From Nymphaea colorata (Eukaryota; Streptophyta; Magnoliopsida; Nymphaeales; Nymphaeaceae), in NCBI RefSeq assembly GCF_008831285.2, contig NW_022204753.1, positions 7,501 through 52,500 on the forward strand: 45,000 bases of DNA, written 5' to 3'. Position numbers and translations under genes: made by a program. The notes beneath the pieces were generated by a model that had not been told where the DNA came from, searched no databases, and saw only the letters and a program-made list of their open reading frames with translations. This document shows positions 20,538-32,000 of this stretch, piece after piece (position 1 is the stretch's first letter; each line of letters begins with the position of its first letter).

Positions 20538-23500
20538 TGTTACATCCGCCCTTGTAGCGCCTCAAAGCTGCCGACGAACGTAACCTCCCAAGACCTCTTA
20601 GTGGTAATGTAGCTGGCCCAAGATTGGCCTTACAAAATTTCAACCCCGGCTGGACACAATCACAGCTCAAATGCCCTTGGGTATGGATACAAGGAATGGT
20701 TTATCCCCTCGCTAGCTAGGTCTGAACCTATTACAACAATGTGGGTTCGAGGCCTTACAAGCGTAGCGTACAACATGAACTCATTCCTCACTCATTCCAG
20801 CATTCAACACATTCATCAAACCACGCATACAATCCTTAGGACGTGCAAACCATCACCATGCACCCTAGGAAGGTCCGTAGTCCGGGTTCGTGTCCTTAGC
20901 TAACGAGCTTTGGAGGTAACCCAAGCACTACACGCCCGGAGGCAAGGCTGAAAACAAGTGCACCCGCCCTCGAATCTATAGGGTGATTCGGGTGCCTACC
21001 TGGCTGAAGCTAGTTCAGCAAGCGACCAAGGGCAAAGGCCAAAGCCCCTTGGTAATCAGCACGTCGGTCTTCGCAAGCGAGGTGCCCGTTCAAGTTGGTC
21101 TCTCCTCCTTGCTCAAGACATAGACAGCATAGTTACTGCTTTGTAATTCAGCAACTCAAGACGGGAGAAGGGATTGCACTTAGCTGGAAACGTTGGAACC
21201 CCTAGTGCTGTGATGAAGTAGGGGGAGGCTAGCGCTGACAAGGTGACAGCGTACACCCTTCTTCTCCCGGGATCAGCTCAGCACACGGTTGCTGGACTGC
21301 TCCTCCTTCTCAGCAATACCCTCCAGAAAATGAATAGAGAAGGTTACTGTCGAAATTAGCAAGGAAACGGAGTATTTCCAAGCATCGTTAGGAGACTTCA
21401 CCGTGAGAACGTTTTACCCCTGTTCGTTGTTGAGTTAGGGGGAGGCAAGCGCCGCTTAGCCCGGCGTAAGCTATGTCTCCTAACCGGTGTAGCTGCAATG
21501 GATTAGGCCCTGCTGTCCGCAACACCCTCCACCGTTGGGCTACAATGCACTTCAAACAAGGGCGAGCGAATCACTGGAAAAGACAATGATTAAGAGCAGA
21601 ATTTCGAATGTGGAGAGGCGTCACCAGATTGAGGATTAAACCCCTGGAGCTAGACGATGAAGGGGTGAGGCAAGCTTCGATTGACGCCGAAGCACGCGCG
21701 CTGTCCTGGACAGCTTAAGCTCCCTGGTTCTCTGGTGAAGGTTCTGGATTCTCAGGCTTTGCCGATCTTCCAAAAATCATTAAAAATCATCCACAGCTCG
21801 GATTGGGCTGAAATTTGGTGGGTAGCTGCCTCTGATGATTATGAAGGGACGCTCCAAAAATCACTGCAATCGGAGCCCTCTAAGGTCAAGTCGTTGAAGA
21901 CTGAAGGCGCCGAACTGTCACAGTCAACAGGCTCTGTTCAGGAACAGAACAGAACGCAGGCGAGTTCCAGAGTAGTCCGTCTTCAAAAATTCATTCCCGT
22001 TGATCCAGACACCCAAAAATCCTGAAATTTGGTTTGAAGGGAGCTGACACACCAAGGTTTGGACGCCCAAAAGATTGGGCCCAAACAAGACCTCCTTGGG
22101 CAAGACGTTGAGCAGTTTTGGAGCTGGACGCCGCAAGGTGGAGCTCTGTTCAGGACGACAGGAACTTGTTCAGACTGCTTCGGCTTCAGATCTTCGCTCC
22201 AGTGATTTCCTTCGTCCAATGAACGCCGAACTTCACAGGTAGGCTCCTAAGACACCAAGGAAGAACCTCCCAAAAGGCCCGGCTCAGATTCACTCTCAGG
22301 TGATAGCTCCTGGAAGGCACGCGACGCTGCAGCAGTGTTCATCCCCTCAGGCGGGTGCAGGAAGGATTCCAGAGCTTCAATCGATTCTCCGGGTGATCAT
22401 TCTCAATCAAAACGTTAATCCAAGCATTAGATATCAGGAATAGAGCAAGAACAACAGATTAGAACGAAGGAGGATAGTCAGATCACCGGATTTGGTGGTT
22501 TTCCCCAAATTCTAGTGAAGATGGGGGCGCTGCCGCCGTTCGGGCGGAGATTACAGACTTCCACCGCCGTTCTTTTTCAGATTCAGGCCGTCGATCATAT
22601 CTCAGTCATCCGACGTCGGATTTTGGGCCTCCTTAGCTTGAAATGTGCGTAAGGATGTTAGGAAGGCAACCACAGTGGCCGATCGTCGAGATTGTACACC
22701 ATTTTCTTCAGATTTGCAGGTTTCCAGGGACTGGTCGGCGGCAAAATTGGGGAAAACAGTCCAGGCTATTCAAACTGCGATATCTCCCTCATTTCTTGTC
22801 GGATTTGGCTCATTCCGGGTTCGTTGGTTTCGTATTGATGAGGGGAAAGTCACAGAAGCGTCGGATCACCAAAACCCTCTCTATATTTCTTCAGATTCGC
22901 GTTTTATCAGGGTTCAGGGACTGTTTTACAGAAACCGGTTGAAGGCTATTCCGTTTTTCGTTTTCCTTCCGATTCCTTTGTGTTTCTCCTCGATTTCTCG
23001 CAGCAATAACATTACAGAAGCAAGAGTAAACACATGCTACAGAAATCGCTTAGTCTCCCATCGATTTGAATCCCTGCTCACAGTGTTAGACGAACGGAAG
23101 GATTCCGCCCGAATGCGCTGCTCACAGTCGTTAAAACCGATCGAACGACTCTTCAATCCAGCGACAATCGCCCGAGCTACCTTCGGTGGATTCCAAACGA
23201 GTTAGAAGCACCTCCGGCGTCAGCAGCGTTAGAGCCACCTTCTGGAACGAACGGACAACGAGAGGAAGCCGTCGGAGATCAAGGCTTACCTCTTGAAGAC
23301 CGCCGGATGTCGTTTTCAGCAGGGAAGGCGTTGCTGAAACCAGCGCAGCCTCATCCGCTGCTCTCCCTTGACGAACGCAGCCTCACAGCAGCTCCGTGGT
23401 CGAGCTACCAGCACTCCGATCGTCTTCTCCACGGTTCCGGCCAGGGGCTTCACAGAACCTCCGTTTTCAGCAAATGGGAGAGGAAGAACTCGCAGCCGAG

Positions 23501-24722
23501 CGTCCGGTGCTGGCCTCCGGCGCCAGCCCTCTGGTTGCTCGTCTTTCCGACCGCACTCCGGCGTCTTCTCCGGCCTAAGGCTTCTCAGAGATGAAGGGAG
23601 TTGCAGGTTTTGGGAAGGCAGGCATGGCAGCCGCCCATGGTGACAAGCTCTCACACGAGAGAGAAGAAACCCAATTCTATTATGCAAAAACTTAGGGTAA
23701 AAGTTCCATCACTTAGCTTATAAAGGCTAAGTGACTCGGGACGCCCCTGAACCGTCCCGGTACAAGAGCAAAAGCTGAAATAAAACATGTACAAAGTGAA
23801 TCGGTACGGCCGAGACGGCCTACCAACAAGACTCCAACTCGGGTCTCCCTTCCGCTCCTGGGTGCTGCCTCGATGCCTCGCCTGGGTCCTAACCCACTTC
23901 GTCTAGACTCGGTCTAGACGGCCTTCGTATCTGCCCGTCTCAGTTTCCTGGACTGTCTCTGTTCCGGACGCCAGGACATCCTCTGTGCCTGTCCTGTGGC
24001 TGTCCGTCCTGTCTGTCAGCTCTGTCTCTGTTCTGAACGCCTGAACGACCCCTGTTCCTGTCCAGTCCGTGCGTCCTCCGTTTGACAGTCTAGAACTCGT
24101 CAGTCTCTGCCCAGAACACCCTGTCTCCATGGTGTGTCCAGCAAGCTGAGCCCCGCATGCTAAGTCCAGCCCACTCTGCTCGAGTACGTCTGGCTTGGCC
24201 TGGGTGGGCAAAGTGGCCTCACCTTGTCCAAGCTCTATGGCATGAAGTCCTCCAATCAACGGGCTAGCCTCACTCGCAGTAAATGCACGGGTGGAGTGTG
24301 GGGCTGTCATCTCGTCAACCTCCCTTGGCCGCGTAGTACCCTCGTTCGTGCTCTCCTCCGCGATTGCTGGCGCGTTCGGGCTCTTGGCGTCGTCATCGGC
24401 AACCGCGGCCGTGGCCCCTCCATGGGTAACCTCCTTTGCGTCCCGGTCCCGCACCCTGCAAAACACGTTAGCCTCACAACAAAAGGAAGCAGGGTCAGTG
24501 GCTGCGGGTGCTTTCCCCGCTCGGCGTGGGCGCTCGGCGCCCTCATCTCTCGGCAGCCTCGCGACGGTGTGCTGGCCCGCGCCACCTTCGGCCGTGCTCG
24601 GCCCTCTTCGGCGCTCGTGGCCGACACTCGTCCGGCCTTGTAGCTGGCTGGTCTCGTCACCCGGTCGGCCATCGGCGGCATTGTCGGCAGTCCTCGGCCA
24701 ACTCCTAGGCGGACCTGTAACA
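20538..24722 (-). repeat. Family A LTR copy 4 (3' LTR of second element)
   Basis: A 4185-bp LTR starting TGTTACATCC and ending TGTAACA at the polypurine tract. Its U3 part (about 23700-24722) matches the array LTRs without differences that I can see, while its U5 part (20538-22440) differs at roughly 2 percent of bases. It contains the last 820 bp of the family A frame and no other supported gene. Confidence 0.93.
23710..23733 (-). promoter_or_regulatory. Putative TATA box in inverted repeat, LTR copy 4
   Basis: The dyad CACTTAGC / GCTAAGTG with central TTATAAAG is unchanged. In this 3' LTR position it would read outward into flanking DNA at 20082-20537. Confidence 0.48.
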
Positions 24723-27700
24723 GATCCACCCCCCTTAGAACGAGCTTGTCCCCAAGCTCGACCTTGGCAGTCCCCTAGGGTGAACCGACCACTCTTATCC
24801 AGCCAGGCCTTGCTTCTAGCTGGTCCATAATCCCGCTGCAACAGCCCCAGTAATGTCCTTCGCTGGTCTTGATGTCTTGGGTTGTCACTTAATATCGCTG
24901 CCCCATGCAACCTTCCTCGATCATAGACTTGGCCTTTAAGCCTCTTTGGCCTTACCCTACAACGATCTCCAAGTGCTGCCAATTCGTTTTCCAGTTTGGC
25001 CTTGAACCATCCTATCAATAGTAGAGGGTAGCATGGTCCATAATCGATCGGGAGTCGTCCAAGTTGGGACTCCATTCTCTTGTGAAGTTCCTTATAACAT
25101 TTTGTTGCCGACCCTTGTATGGACTTCCCATGGTCAAAAATCAGCCTAACTTGTGGGTGCACTTCAGCCTTAAGATAATGTGCAAACGTTGGCATGTGAA
25201 GACTATTATTGGTCTTAAGAACGAAGGTGGTGTTTGGGAGTTGCTTCAACACGTTCTGCCCAAGATCTGCCCATTCTAGCTGGCCACAGTTCCCATTCTT
25301 ACGGGCTGAAAAATTTGTGTTGTCATCGCCATCCTCCTTAGATGATGCCTCACTCGCTGTGAAGGTACTCCATGGTATTGATTCCAGCTGATCATAAAGG
25401 GTTGCCGCTACCCCAATGTGGTCCATAGGGGCGAGCTCTTTGTTCTCATGGATTTCAGCATTCTTAATGTTTTCATTTCGCCTTTCTAGAGTTTGATGCT
25501 CACCCGTTTTCAGGTCCTTTAATAAATCTGAAATTTTATCCTTAGAAGTCGGGAATTGACCGGTTGGTTTCTCACGGGTTGCCACAGCCTCATCCTCTTC
25601 ATCCGATTCATCCGAATTCTCAGCCTGCTCTTCTTGGGGGCCATTGCCTTGCCCATGAGCTGACGCACTTAGGAAGGTTCTTTGCTCATTCTGTCGTTGG
25701 ACGTACATTTGCTCTAATAGTTCGTCATTCTTTGCTACAATCCGTCTAATCATGGTCAACGCATCAGTTAGAGTGAAATGGGGCTTCTCAGCTGGTGGTT
25801 GCTCTCTAATGGTGGCTGTGCCATCATCACCCACCTTAGCTCCCTCGGGTGCCTTAGCAACCTGTTCTTTCTTGCGTACCATGGCTGGACTTGCGCTCAA
25901 GACGTTAGCATGTTTAGTGCGTTCAAGCTTTGCTGGAATTGGCATCTTGTTCCGAACAGGAACACGACTGCTGGTCTTTTTTTGTTGCTGCATTTTATCG
26001 GGTTTGGTAGAGGACTGAATCTTCCTTATTGCCTCCCGCAAATTATACGCTGCTGGTAGGGGATCTTTCAATGGTTCCTTTGAAAGTTGTTGATTTCGGT
26101 TCTCTGTTTTCAGTGAAGGACCATTTACAAAGTTGCTCCTTGTTCGGGGCTTAGGCCTCCTTCCTAAATCTGAGGTTGCCAAAATATCTTTCAGCTTGTT
26201 CCCTTTTTGCTGATCTGCCCGGTGGTGGATTTTCTGATTTTTATTTGGCTTTGAATGGCTGCTGGTTGACTTAAGCGAAATGGCAGTAGAGGGCTGTAAG
26301 CTTGCTGCCTTCGTTGGCCCACACCTCAAGGGGTTCATTGAACTTTGTGGGCTGTAATTATGCAATCTATTATGACCAACTAAGGGCAGTAGTGGTTCAC
26401 AATAGTTGGATTCCCTCTTGTGAGTTGTCCCACTACTAGTTGCATACCCGAACGTGAAGTTGCTGATTCGGGGGTGATACAACCTTGTTTTAGCCAAAGT
26501 GAACCCACGATACTCATGGGGTGAAGAACTGGAATGGTCATTAGGGGATGGATCCCCATAGTCGTCTCCCCATTCTTTGCAAGATTCCTCACTTGACTGA
26601 TCCTCGATTTCATTGGTAGTCAACCGTTCATCCTCACTATGTTGGCTCGCTTTGGAGTATTCATCTCCTTGATCGGAACTCTCAGAACCGGTTTGTTGAT
26701 CATCACCTTCCTCTTCATCCATCTCCTCAATAGGATCGCAGTCCTCACTAGCGTAAGATGGCTCTTCAAATAAATCAATGAAATCTTTCAACACATGCTG
26801 AATTTCGATGGGAACTATTTCTGTTGGCTCTTCCTTGGCTGGCACATCCGTGGCCATAGCCACTAACCAAAATGCGGGCTGCTGAGCCACTAACGCCTTG
26901 AGGGCTGCCCGTGGCTTCACGCTTGAGTTCATGGCTGTCAACGTGACTCTTTCCTCATCGCCATCTTTCGTGAAACTCATTCGGAGGTTAGCAAAGTCCC
27001 AATGGATTACACCCAAGGTTTCCAGCCATTGAATGCCTAACACTATGTCGACTCCTCCAAGAGGTAAAACAAACACGTCCACCTTGAAGGGCACCTTGTT
27101 CATCACAAGTTCTAGGTCTCTGCACCTTCCTTCGCAAGGGAGCTTGGACCCGTCGCCTACCATAACTGTAAACGGAGCTTGAGGCTCAATGTGGCATCCC
27201 AGCTTGTTAGCCACTTCTAGACTCATGAAATTATGAGTGGCCCCCGAGTCTAGGAGGACTACAAGTCTGGTTTGGTTGACATACCCTCTAACTCTCATTG
27301 CTTTGGCTTTACTAGGGTCGGTCAAGGAGTGGCAAGACATTTCCTCTCCAACGGCTGCCTCAACTAAGACTTCCGGTGGAACCTCATCCTCACTAGAATC
27401 ATCATCGGTGGGTGGTTCCTCATCATCCTCAAGAACTGCATACAGCCGTTTCTTTTTGCACTCATGGCCCTTGTGCCATTTTTCTTCACAATTATAGCAT
27501 AGCCCTTGCTGAAATCGTCGGTCTCTTTCTTCCTTGGTGATGTAAGTGACCTTGCGTGGGGGATGTTGGGGTGGGGGTGCAGCCTTCTTCTTGAAGTTCG
27601 CTTTGGAGTGAATGAGGGTTCTGGCCCGATGTGGGTCATACCCTTTTGCATCCATCCTTATGGCACGTTTAAGCTCCATTTTCTCTTCTTTATCCCTAGC

Positions 27701-28876
27701 CACCTTCATGCAAATTCGAAGGTCTCTTGACTCTTGCGTTTGAACGGCTAGACGGATTTCTGGTTGTAATCCAGCAATAAAGGCCCCCACGAGGGCATCT
27801 TCATTCCAGTCCTCCACAAGACATGACAACCTCTCAAACTGATCTTGGTATTCAAGCACCGTCCCCGTTTGTTTAAGGCTGTTTAACTGAACATTGAAGT
27901 CGCGTTGGCTGGCTCTCTCAAACCTCTCTATCAAACCGGCTCTAAACTGGTCCCATCCTTGGTTTGGCGTCTTCCTCATGGTATATTGATACCAATGAAG
28001 GGCATTGTCCTCAAAATACATCATAGCTCGGTCGATTTTCTGTTCATGGGCAACTCGTTGGCATTGGAAATACTTCTCAACTTTGCATACCCAATCACGT
28101 ACTTTGGTCCCATTGAACGTCGGGCATTCCATGCGTGGAAGAGGCAAGGGTGCCTCATCACGTGGTCTCTCTTGTCTGCCCCTTCGCATCCTTCCTCTAC
28201 GTGGGAGCTGCCCTCGCACGTAAGGATAGCCTCCATCATCGTAGAAGCCTTCCTCGTCTTCTCCTAGTTCATCCGACTCGGTATGTGGATCATGGAGTCC
28301 TCTCCTCTCGGGCTGGGGTCTTAGTGGCCTAACTACCCCTTGTCTTTGCTCATGACCCTCTTCTCCAGCTGGCCTAGGAGGAGGATGGAATGTATTTCTG
28401 TTTTCCTCCCCTCGTGGTGAAGGCCGACCCTCTCCTACAAGAGTGGTTCCTCCACTAGGTGCTCCCGTGGCTTGTGAGATGAGTTGTTGAAGCCCTTTTA
28501 GTAAATCCGGGACACTTAGGGGGTTGGTTTCTTTAGGCCTCTCTTGAGAAGTGCTGGGTGAGTTCGGACGGGCAGGTTGGGGAATAGGGCCCGGGCCATG
28601 TACCGAGGCCCCTTGTGATCTCCTTTCAATGCGATCCAACCTCTCACTTTGGGCTCTCATTTCTTCTTGGTTATGAGCTAATCGCTCATGTATGATTTGA
28701 GTTTCTTTCATGAATGCCGCTTGCTGGGCTGTAAGCTGCTGTATAGACGTTATTAAAGTGCTTAAATCAGCTGAAGGAAGTGCGAGATGAGGTTCTACAT
28801 GAGCTGCGGTGGTTCCTTCCTCAACTATTTCGGTTTCCTCAACTTCTCTAACCGGCTGCTTCTCCTTGCGCCCCAT
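23903..28876 (-). CDS. Family A Gag-protease fused to an unrecognised C-terminal region (second element)
   Basis: An intact frame collinear with the array copies. An in-frame ATG eight codons upstream (28900) would give 1665 residues, but the ATG at 28876 is the one conserved in all copies. The zinc knuckle, Asp-Ser-Gly protease site and the whole unrecognised C-terminal region are kept. Changes from the array proteins are strongly uneven. Many fall in residues 20-70; about a dozen fall in Gag and protease. I find only one in the 680-residue unrecognised part (Thr to Met, base 26337) and none in the LTR-encoded tail. This reflects a recombinant origin and does not itself show selection. RT, RNase H and integrase are absent, as in the other copies. 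Confidence 0.8.
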   Translation of the reverse strand: MGRKEKQPVREVEETEIVEEGTTAAHVEPHLALPSADLSTLITSIQQLTAQQAAFMKETQIIHERLAHNQEEMRAQSERLDRIERRSQGASVHGPGPIPQPARPNSPSTSQERPKETNPLSVPDLLKGLQQLISQATGAPSGGTTLVGEGRPSPRGEENRNTFHPPPRPAGEEGHEQRQGVVRPLRPQPERRGLHDPHTESDELGEDEEGFYDDGGYPYVRGQLPRRGRMRRGRQERPRDEAPLPLPRMECPTFNGTKVRDWVCKVEKYFQCQRVAHEQKIDRAMMYFEDNALHWYQYTMRKTPNQGWDQFRAGLIERFERASQRDFNVQLNSLKQTGTVLEYQDQFERLSCLVEDWNEDALVGAFIAGLQPEIRLAVQTQESRDLRICMKVARDKEEKMELKRAIRMDAKGYDPHRARTLIHSKANFKKKAAPPPQHPPRKVTYITKEERDRRFQQGLCYNCEEKWHKGHECKKKRLYAVLEDDEEPPTDDDSSEDEVPPEVLVEAAVGEEMSCHSLTDPSKAKAMRVRGYVNQTRLVVLLDSGATHNFMSLEVANKLGCHIEPQAPFTVMVGDGSKLPCEGRCRDLELVMNKVPFKVDVFVLPLGGVDIVLGIQWLETLGVIHWDFANLRMSFTKDGDEERVTLTAMNSSVKPRAALKALVAQQPAFWLVAMATDVPAKEEPTEIVPIEIQHVLKDFIDLFEEPSYASEDCDPIEEMDEEEGDDQQTGSESSDQGDEYSKASQHSEDERLTTNEIEDQSSEESCKEWGDDYGDPSPNDHSSSSPHEYRGFTLAKTRLYHPRISNFTFGYATSSGTTHKRESNYCEPLLPLVGHNRLHNYSPQSSMNPLRCGPTKAASLQPSTAISLKSTSSHSKPNKNQKIHHRADQQKGNKLKDILATSDLGRRPKPRTRSNFVNGPSLKTENRNQQLSKEPLKDPLPAAYNLREAIRKIQSSTKPDKMQQQKKTSSRVPVRNKMPIPAKLERTKHANVLSASPAMVRKKEQVAKAPEGAKVGDDGTATIREQPPAEKPHFTLTDALTMIRRIVAKNDELLEQMYVQRQNEQRTFLSASAHGQGNGPQEEQAENSDESDEEDEAVATREKPTGQFPTSKDKISDLLKDLKTGEHQTLERRNENIKNAEIHENKELAPMDHIGVAATLYDQLESIPWSTFTASEASSKEDGDDNTNFSARKNGNCGQLEWADLGQNVLKQLPNTTFVLKTNNSLHMPTFAHYLKAEVHPQVRLIFDHGKSIQGSATKCYKELHKRMESQLGRLPIDYGPCYPLLLIGWFKAKLENELAALGDRCRVRPKRLKGQVYDRGRLHGAAILSDNPRHQDQRRTLLGLLQRDYGPARSKAWLDKSGRFTLGDCQGRAWGQARSKGGGSVTGPPRSWPRTADNAADGRPGDETSQLQGRTSVGHERRRGPSTAEGGAGQHTVARLPRDEGAERPRRAGKAPAATDPASFCCEANVFCRVRDRDAKEVTHGGATAAVADDDAKSPNAPAIAEESTNEGTTRPREVDEMTAPHSTRAFTASEASPLIGGLHAIELGQGEATLPTQAKPDVLEQSGLDLACGAQLAGHTMETGCSGQRLTSSRLSNGGRTDWTGTGVVQAFRTETELTDRTDSHRTGTEDVLASGTETVQETETGRYEGRLDRV
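24723..24736 (-). other. Polypurine tract, second element
   Basis: Minus-strand AAGGGGGGTGGATC directly before the LTR at 24722. Confidence 0.9.
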
Positions 28877-28988
28877 GACTGGGATGAACCCTCTATTCAA
28901 GACCGAATTTCAGAAGATTAAGCTGCTCAAAACCGTAACTCTTTGCAGCCTTAGCTGACCAAATCTGAACAAGAAAACGCACTAAGCC

Positions 28989-29000
28989 GCTCTGATACCA
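28989..29000 (-). other. Primer binding site for initiator Met tRNA, second element
   Basis: Minus-strand TGGTATCAGAGC, three bases from the LTR edge at 29004. It is unchanged although the adjoining leader and gag start are strongly diverged from the array. Confidence 0.92.
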
Positions 29001-29003
29001 AAC

Positions 29004-32000
29004 TGTTACATCCGCCCTTGTAGCGCCTCAAAGCTGCCGACGAACGTAACCTCCCAAGACCTCTTAGTGGTAATGTAGCTGGCCCAAGATTGGCCTTACA
29101 AAATTTCAACCCCGGCTGGACACAATCCCAGCTCAAATGCCCTTGGGTATGGATACAAGGAATGGTTTATCCCCTCGCTAGCTAGGTCTGAACCTATTAC
29201 AACAATGTGGGTTCGAGGCCTTACAAGCGTAGCGTACAACATGAACTCATTCCTCACTCATTCCAGCATTCAACACATTCATCAAACCACGCATACAATC
29301 CTTAGGACGTGCAAACCATCACCATGCACCCTAGGAAGGTCCGTAGTCCGGGTTCGTGTCCTTAGCTAACGAGCTTTGGAGGTAACCCAAGCACTACACG
29401 CCCGGAGGCAAGGCTGAAAACAAGTGCACCCGCCCTCGAATCTATAGGGTGATTCGGGTGCCTACCTGGCTGAAGCTAGTTCAGCAAGCGACCAAGGGCA
29501 AAGGCCAAAGCCCCTTGGTAATCAGCACGTCGGTCTTCGCAAGCGAGGTGCCCGTTCAAGTTGGTCTCTCCTCCTTGCTCAAGACATAGACAGCATAGTT
29601 ACTGCTTTGTAATTCAGCAACTCAAGACGGGAGAAGGGATTGCACTTAGCTGGAAACGTTGGAACCCCTAGTGCTGTGATGAAGTAGGGGGAGGCTAGCG
29701 CTGACAAGGTGACAGCGTACACCCTTCTTCTCCCGGGATCAGCTCAGCACACGGTTGCTGGACTGCTCCTCCTTCTCAGCAATACCCTCCAGAAAATGAA
29801 TAGAGAAGGTTACTGTCGAAATTAGCAAGGAAACGGAGTATTTCCAAGCATCGTTAGGAGACTTCACCGTGAGAACGTTTTACCCCTGTTCGTTGTTGAG
29901 TTAGGGGGAGGCAAGCGCCGCTTAGCCCGGCGTAAGCTATGTCTCCTAACCGGTGTAGCTGCAATGGATTAGGCCCTGCTGTCCGCAACACCCTCCACCG
30001 TTGGGCTACAATGCACTTCAAACAAGGGCGAGCGAATCACTGGAAAAGACAATGATTAAGAGCAGAATTTCGAATGTGGAGAGGCGTCACCAGATTGAGG
30101 ATTAAACCCCTGGAGCTAGACGATGAAGGGGTGAGGCAAGCTTCGATTGACGCCGAAGCACGCGCGCTGTCCTGGACAGCTTAAGCTCCCTGGTTCTCTG
30201 GTGAAGGTTCTGGATTCTCAGGCTTTGCCGATCTTCCAAAAATCATTAAAAATCATCCACAGCTCGGATTGGGCTGAAATTTGGTGGGTAGCTGCCTCTG
30301 ATGATTATGAAGGGACGCTCCAAAAATCACTGCAATCGGAGCCCTCTAAGGTCAAGTCGTTGAAGACTGAAGGCGCCGAACTGTCACAGTCAACAGGCTC
30401 TGTTCAGGAACAGAACAGAACGCAGGCGAGTTCCAGAGTAGTCCGTCTTCAAAAATTCATTCCCGTTGATCCAGACACCCAAAAATCCTGAAATTTGGTT
30501 TGAAGGGAGCTGACACACCAAGGTTTGGACGCCCAAAAGATTGGGCCCAAACAAGACCTCCTTGGGCAAGACGTTGAGCAGTTTTGGAGCTGGACGCCGC
30601 AAGGTGGAGCTCTGTTCAGGACGACAGGAACTTGTTCAGACTGCTTCGGCTTCAGATCTTCGCTCCAGTGATTTCCTTCGTCCAATGAATGCCGAACTTC
30701 ACAGGTAGGCTCCTAAGACACCAAGGAAGAACCTCCCAAAAGGCCCGGCTCAGATTCACTCTCAGGTGATAGCTCCTGGAAGGCACGCGACGCTGCAGCA
30801 GTGTTCATCCCCTCAGGCGGGTGCAGGAAGGATTCCAGAGCTTCAATCGATTCTCCGGGTGATCATTCTCAATCAAAACGTTAATCCAAGCATTAGATAT
30901 CAGGAATAGAGCAAGAACAACAGATTAGAACGAAGGAGGATAGTCAGATCACCGGATTTGGTGGTTTTCCCCAAATTCTAGTGAAGATGGGGGCGCTGCC
31001 GCCGTTCGGGCGGAGATTACAGACTTCCACCGCCGTTCTTTTTCAGATTCAGGCCGTCGATCATATCTCAGTCATCCGACGTCGGATTTTGGGCCTCCTT
31101 AGCTTGAAATGTGCGTAAGGATGTTAGGAAGGCAACCACAGTGGCCGATCGTCGAGATTGTACACCATTTTCTTCAGATTTGCAGGTTTCCAGGGACTGG
31201 TCGGCGGCAAAATTGGGGAAAACAGTCCAGGCTATTCAAACTGCGATATCTCCCTCATTTCTTGTCGGATTTGGCTCATTCCGGGTTCGTTGGTTTCGTA
31301 TTGATGAGGGGAAAGTCACAGAAGCGTCGGATCACCAAAACCCTCTCTATATTTCTTCAGATTCGCGTTTTATCAGGGTTCAGGGACTGTTTTACAGAAA
31401 CCGGTTGAAGGCTATTCCGTTTTTCGTTTTCCTTCCGATTCCTTTGTGTTTCTCCTCGATTTCTCGCAGCAATAACATTACAGAAGCAAGAGTAAACACA
31501 TGCTACAGAAATCGCTTAGTCTCCCATCGATTTGAATCCCTGCTCACAGTGTTAGACGAACGGAAGGATTCCGCCCGAATGCGCTGCTCACAGTCGTTAA
31601 AACCGATCGAACGACTCTTCAATCCAGCGACAATCGCCCGAGCTACCTTCGGTGGATTCCAAACGAGTTAGAAGCACCTCCGGCGTCAGCAGCGTTAGAG
31701 CCACCTTCTGGAACGAACGGACAACGAGAGGAAGCCGTCGGAGATCAAGGCTTACCTCTTGAAGACCGCCGGATGTCGTTTTCAGCAGGGAAGGCGTTGC
31801 TGAAACCAGCGCAGCCTCATCCGCTGCTCTCCCTTGACGAACGCAGCCTCACAGCAGCTCCGTGGTCGAGCTACCAGCACTCCGATCGTCTTCTCCACGG
31901 TTCCGGCCAGGGGCTTCACAGAACCTCCGTTTTCAGCAAATGGGAGAGGAAGAACTCGCAGCCGAGCGTCCGGTGCTGGCCTCCGGCGCCAGCCCTCTGG

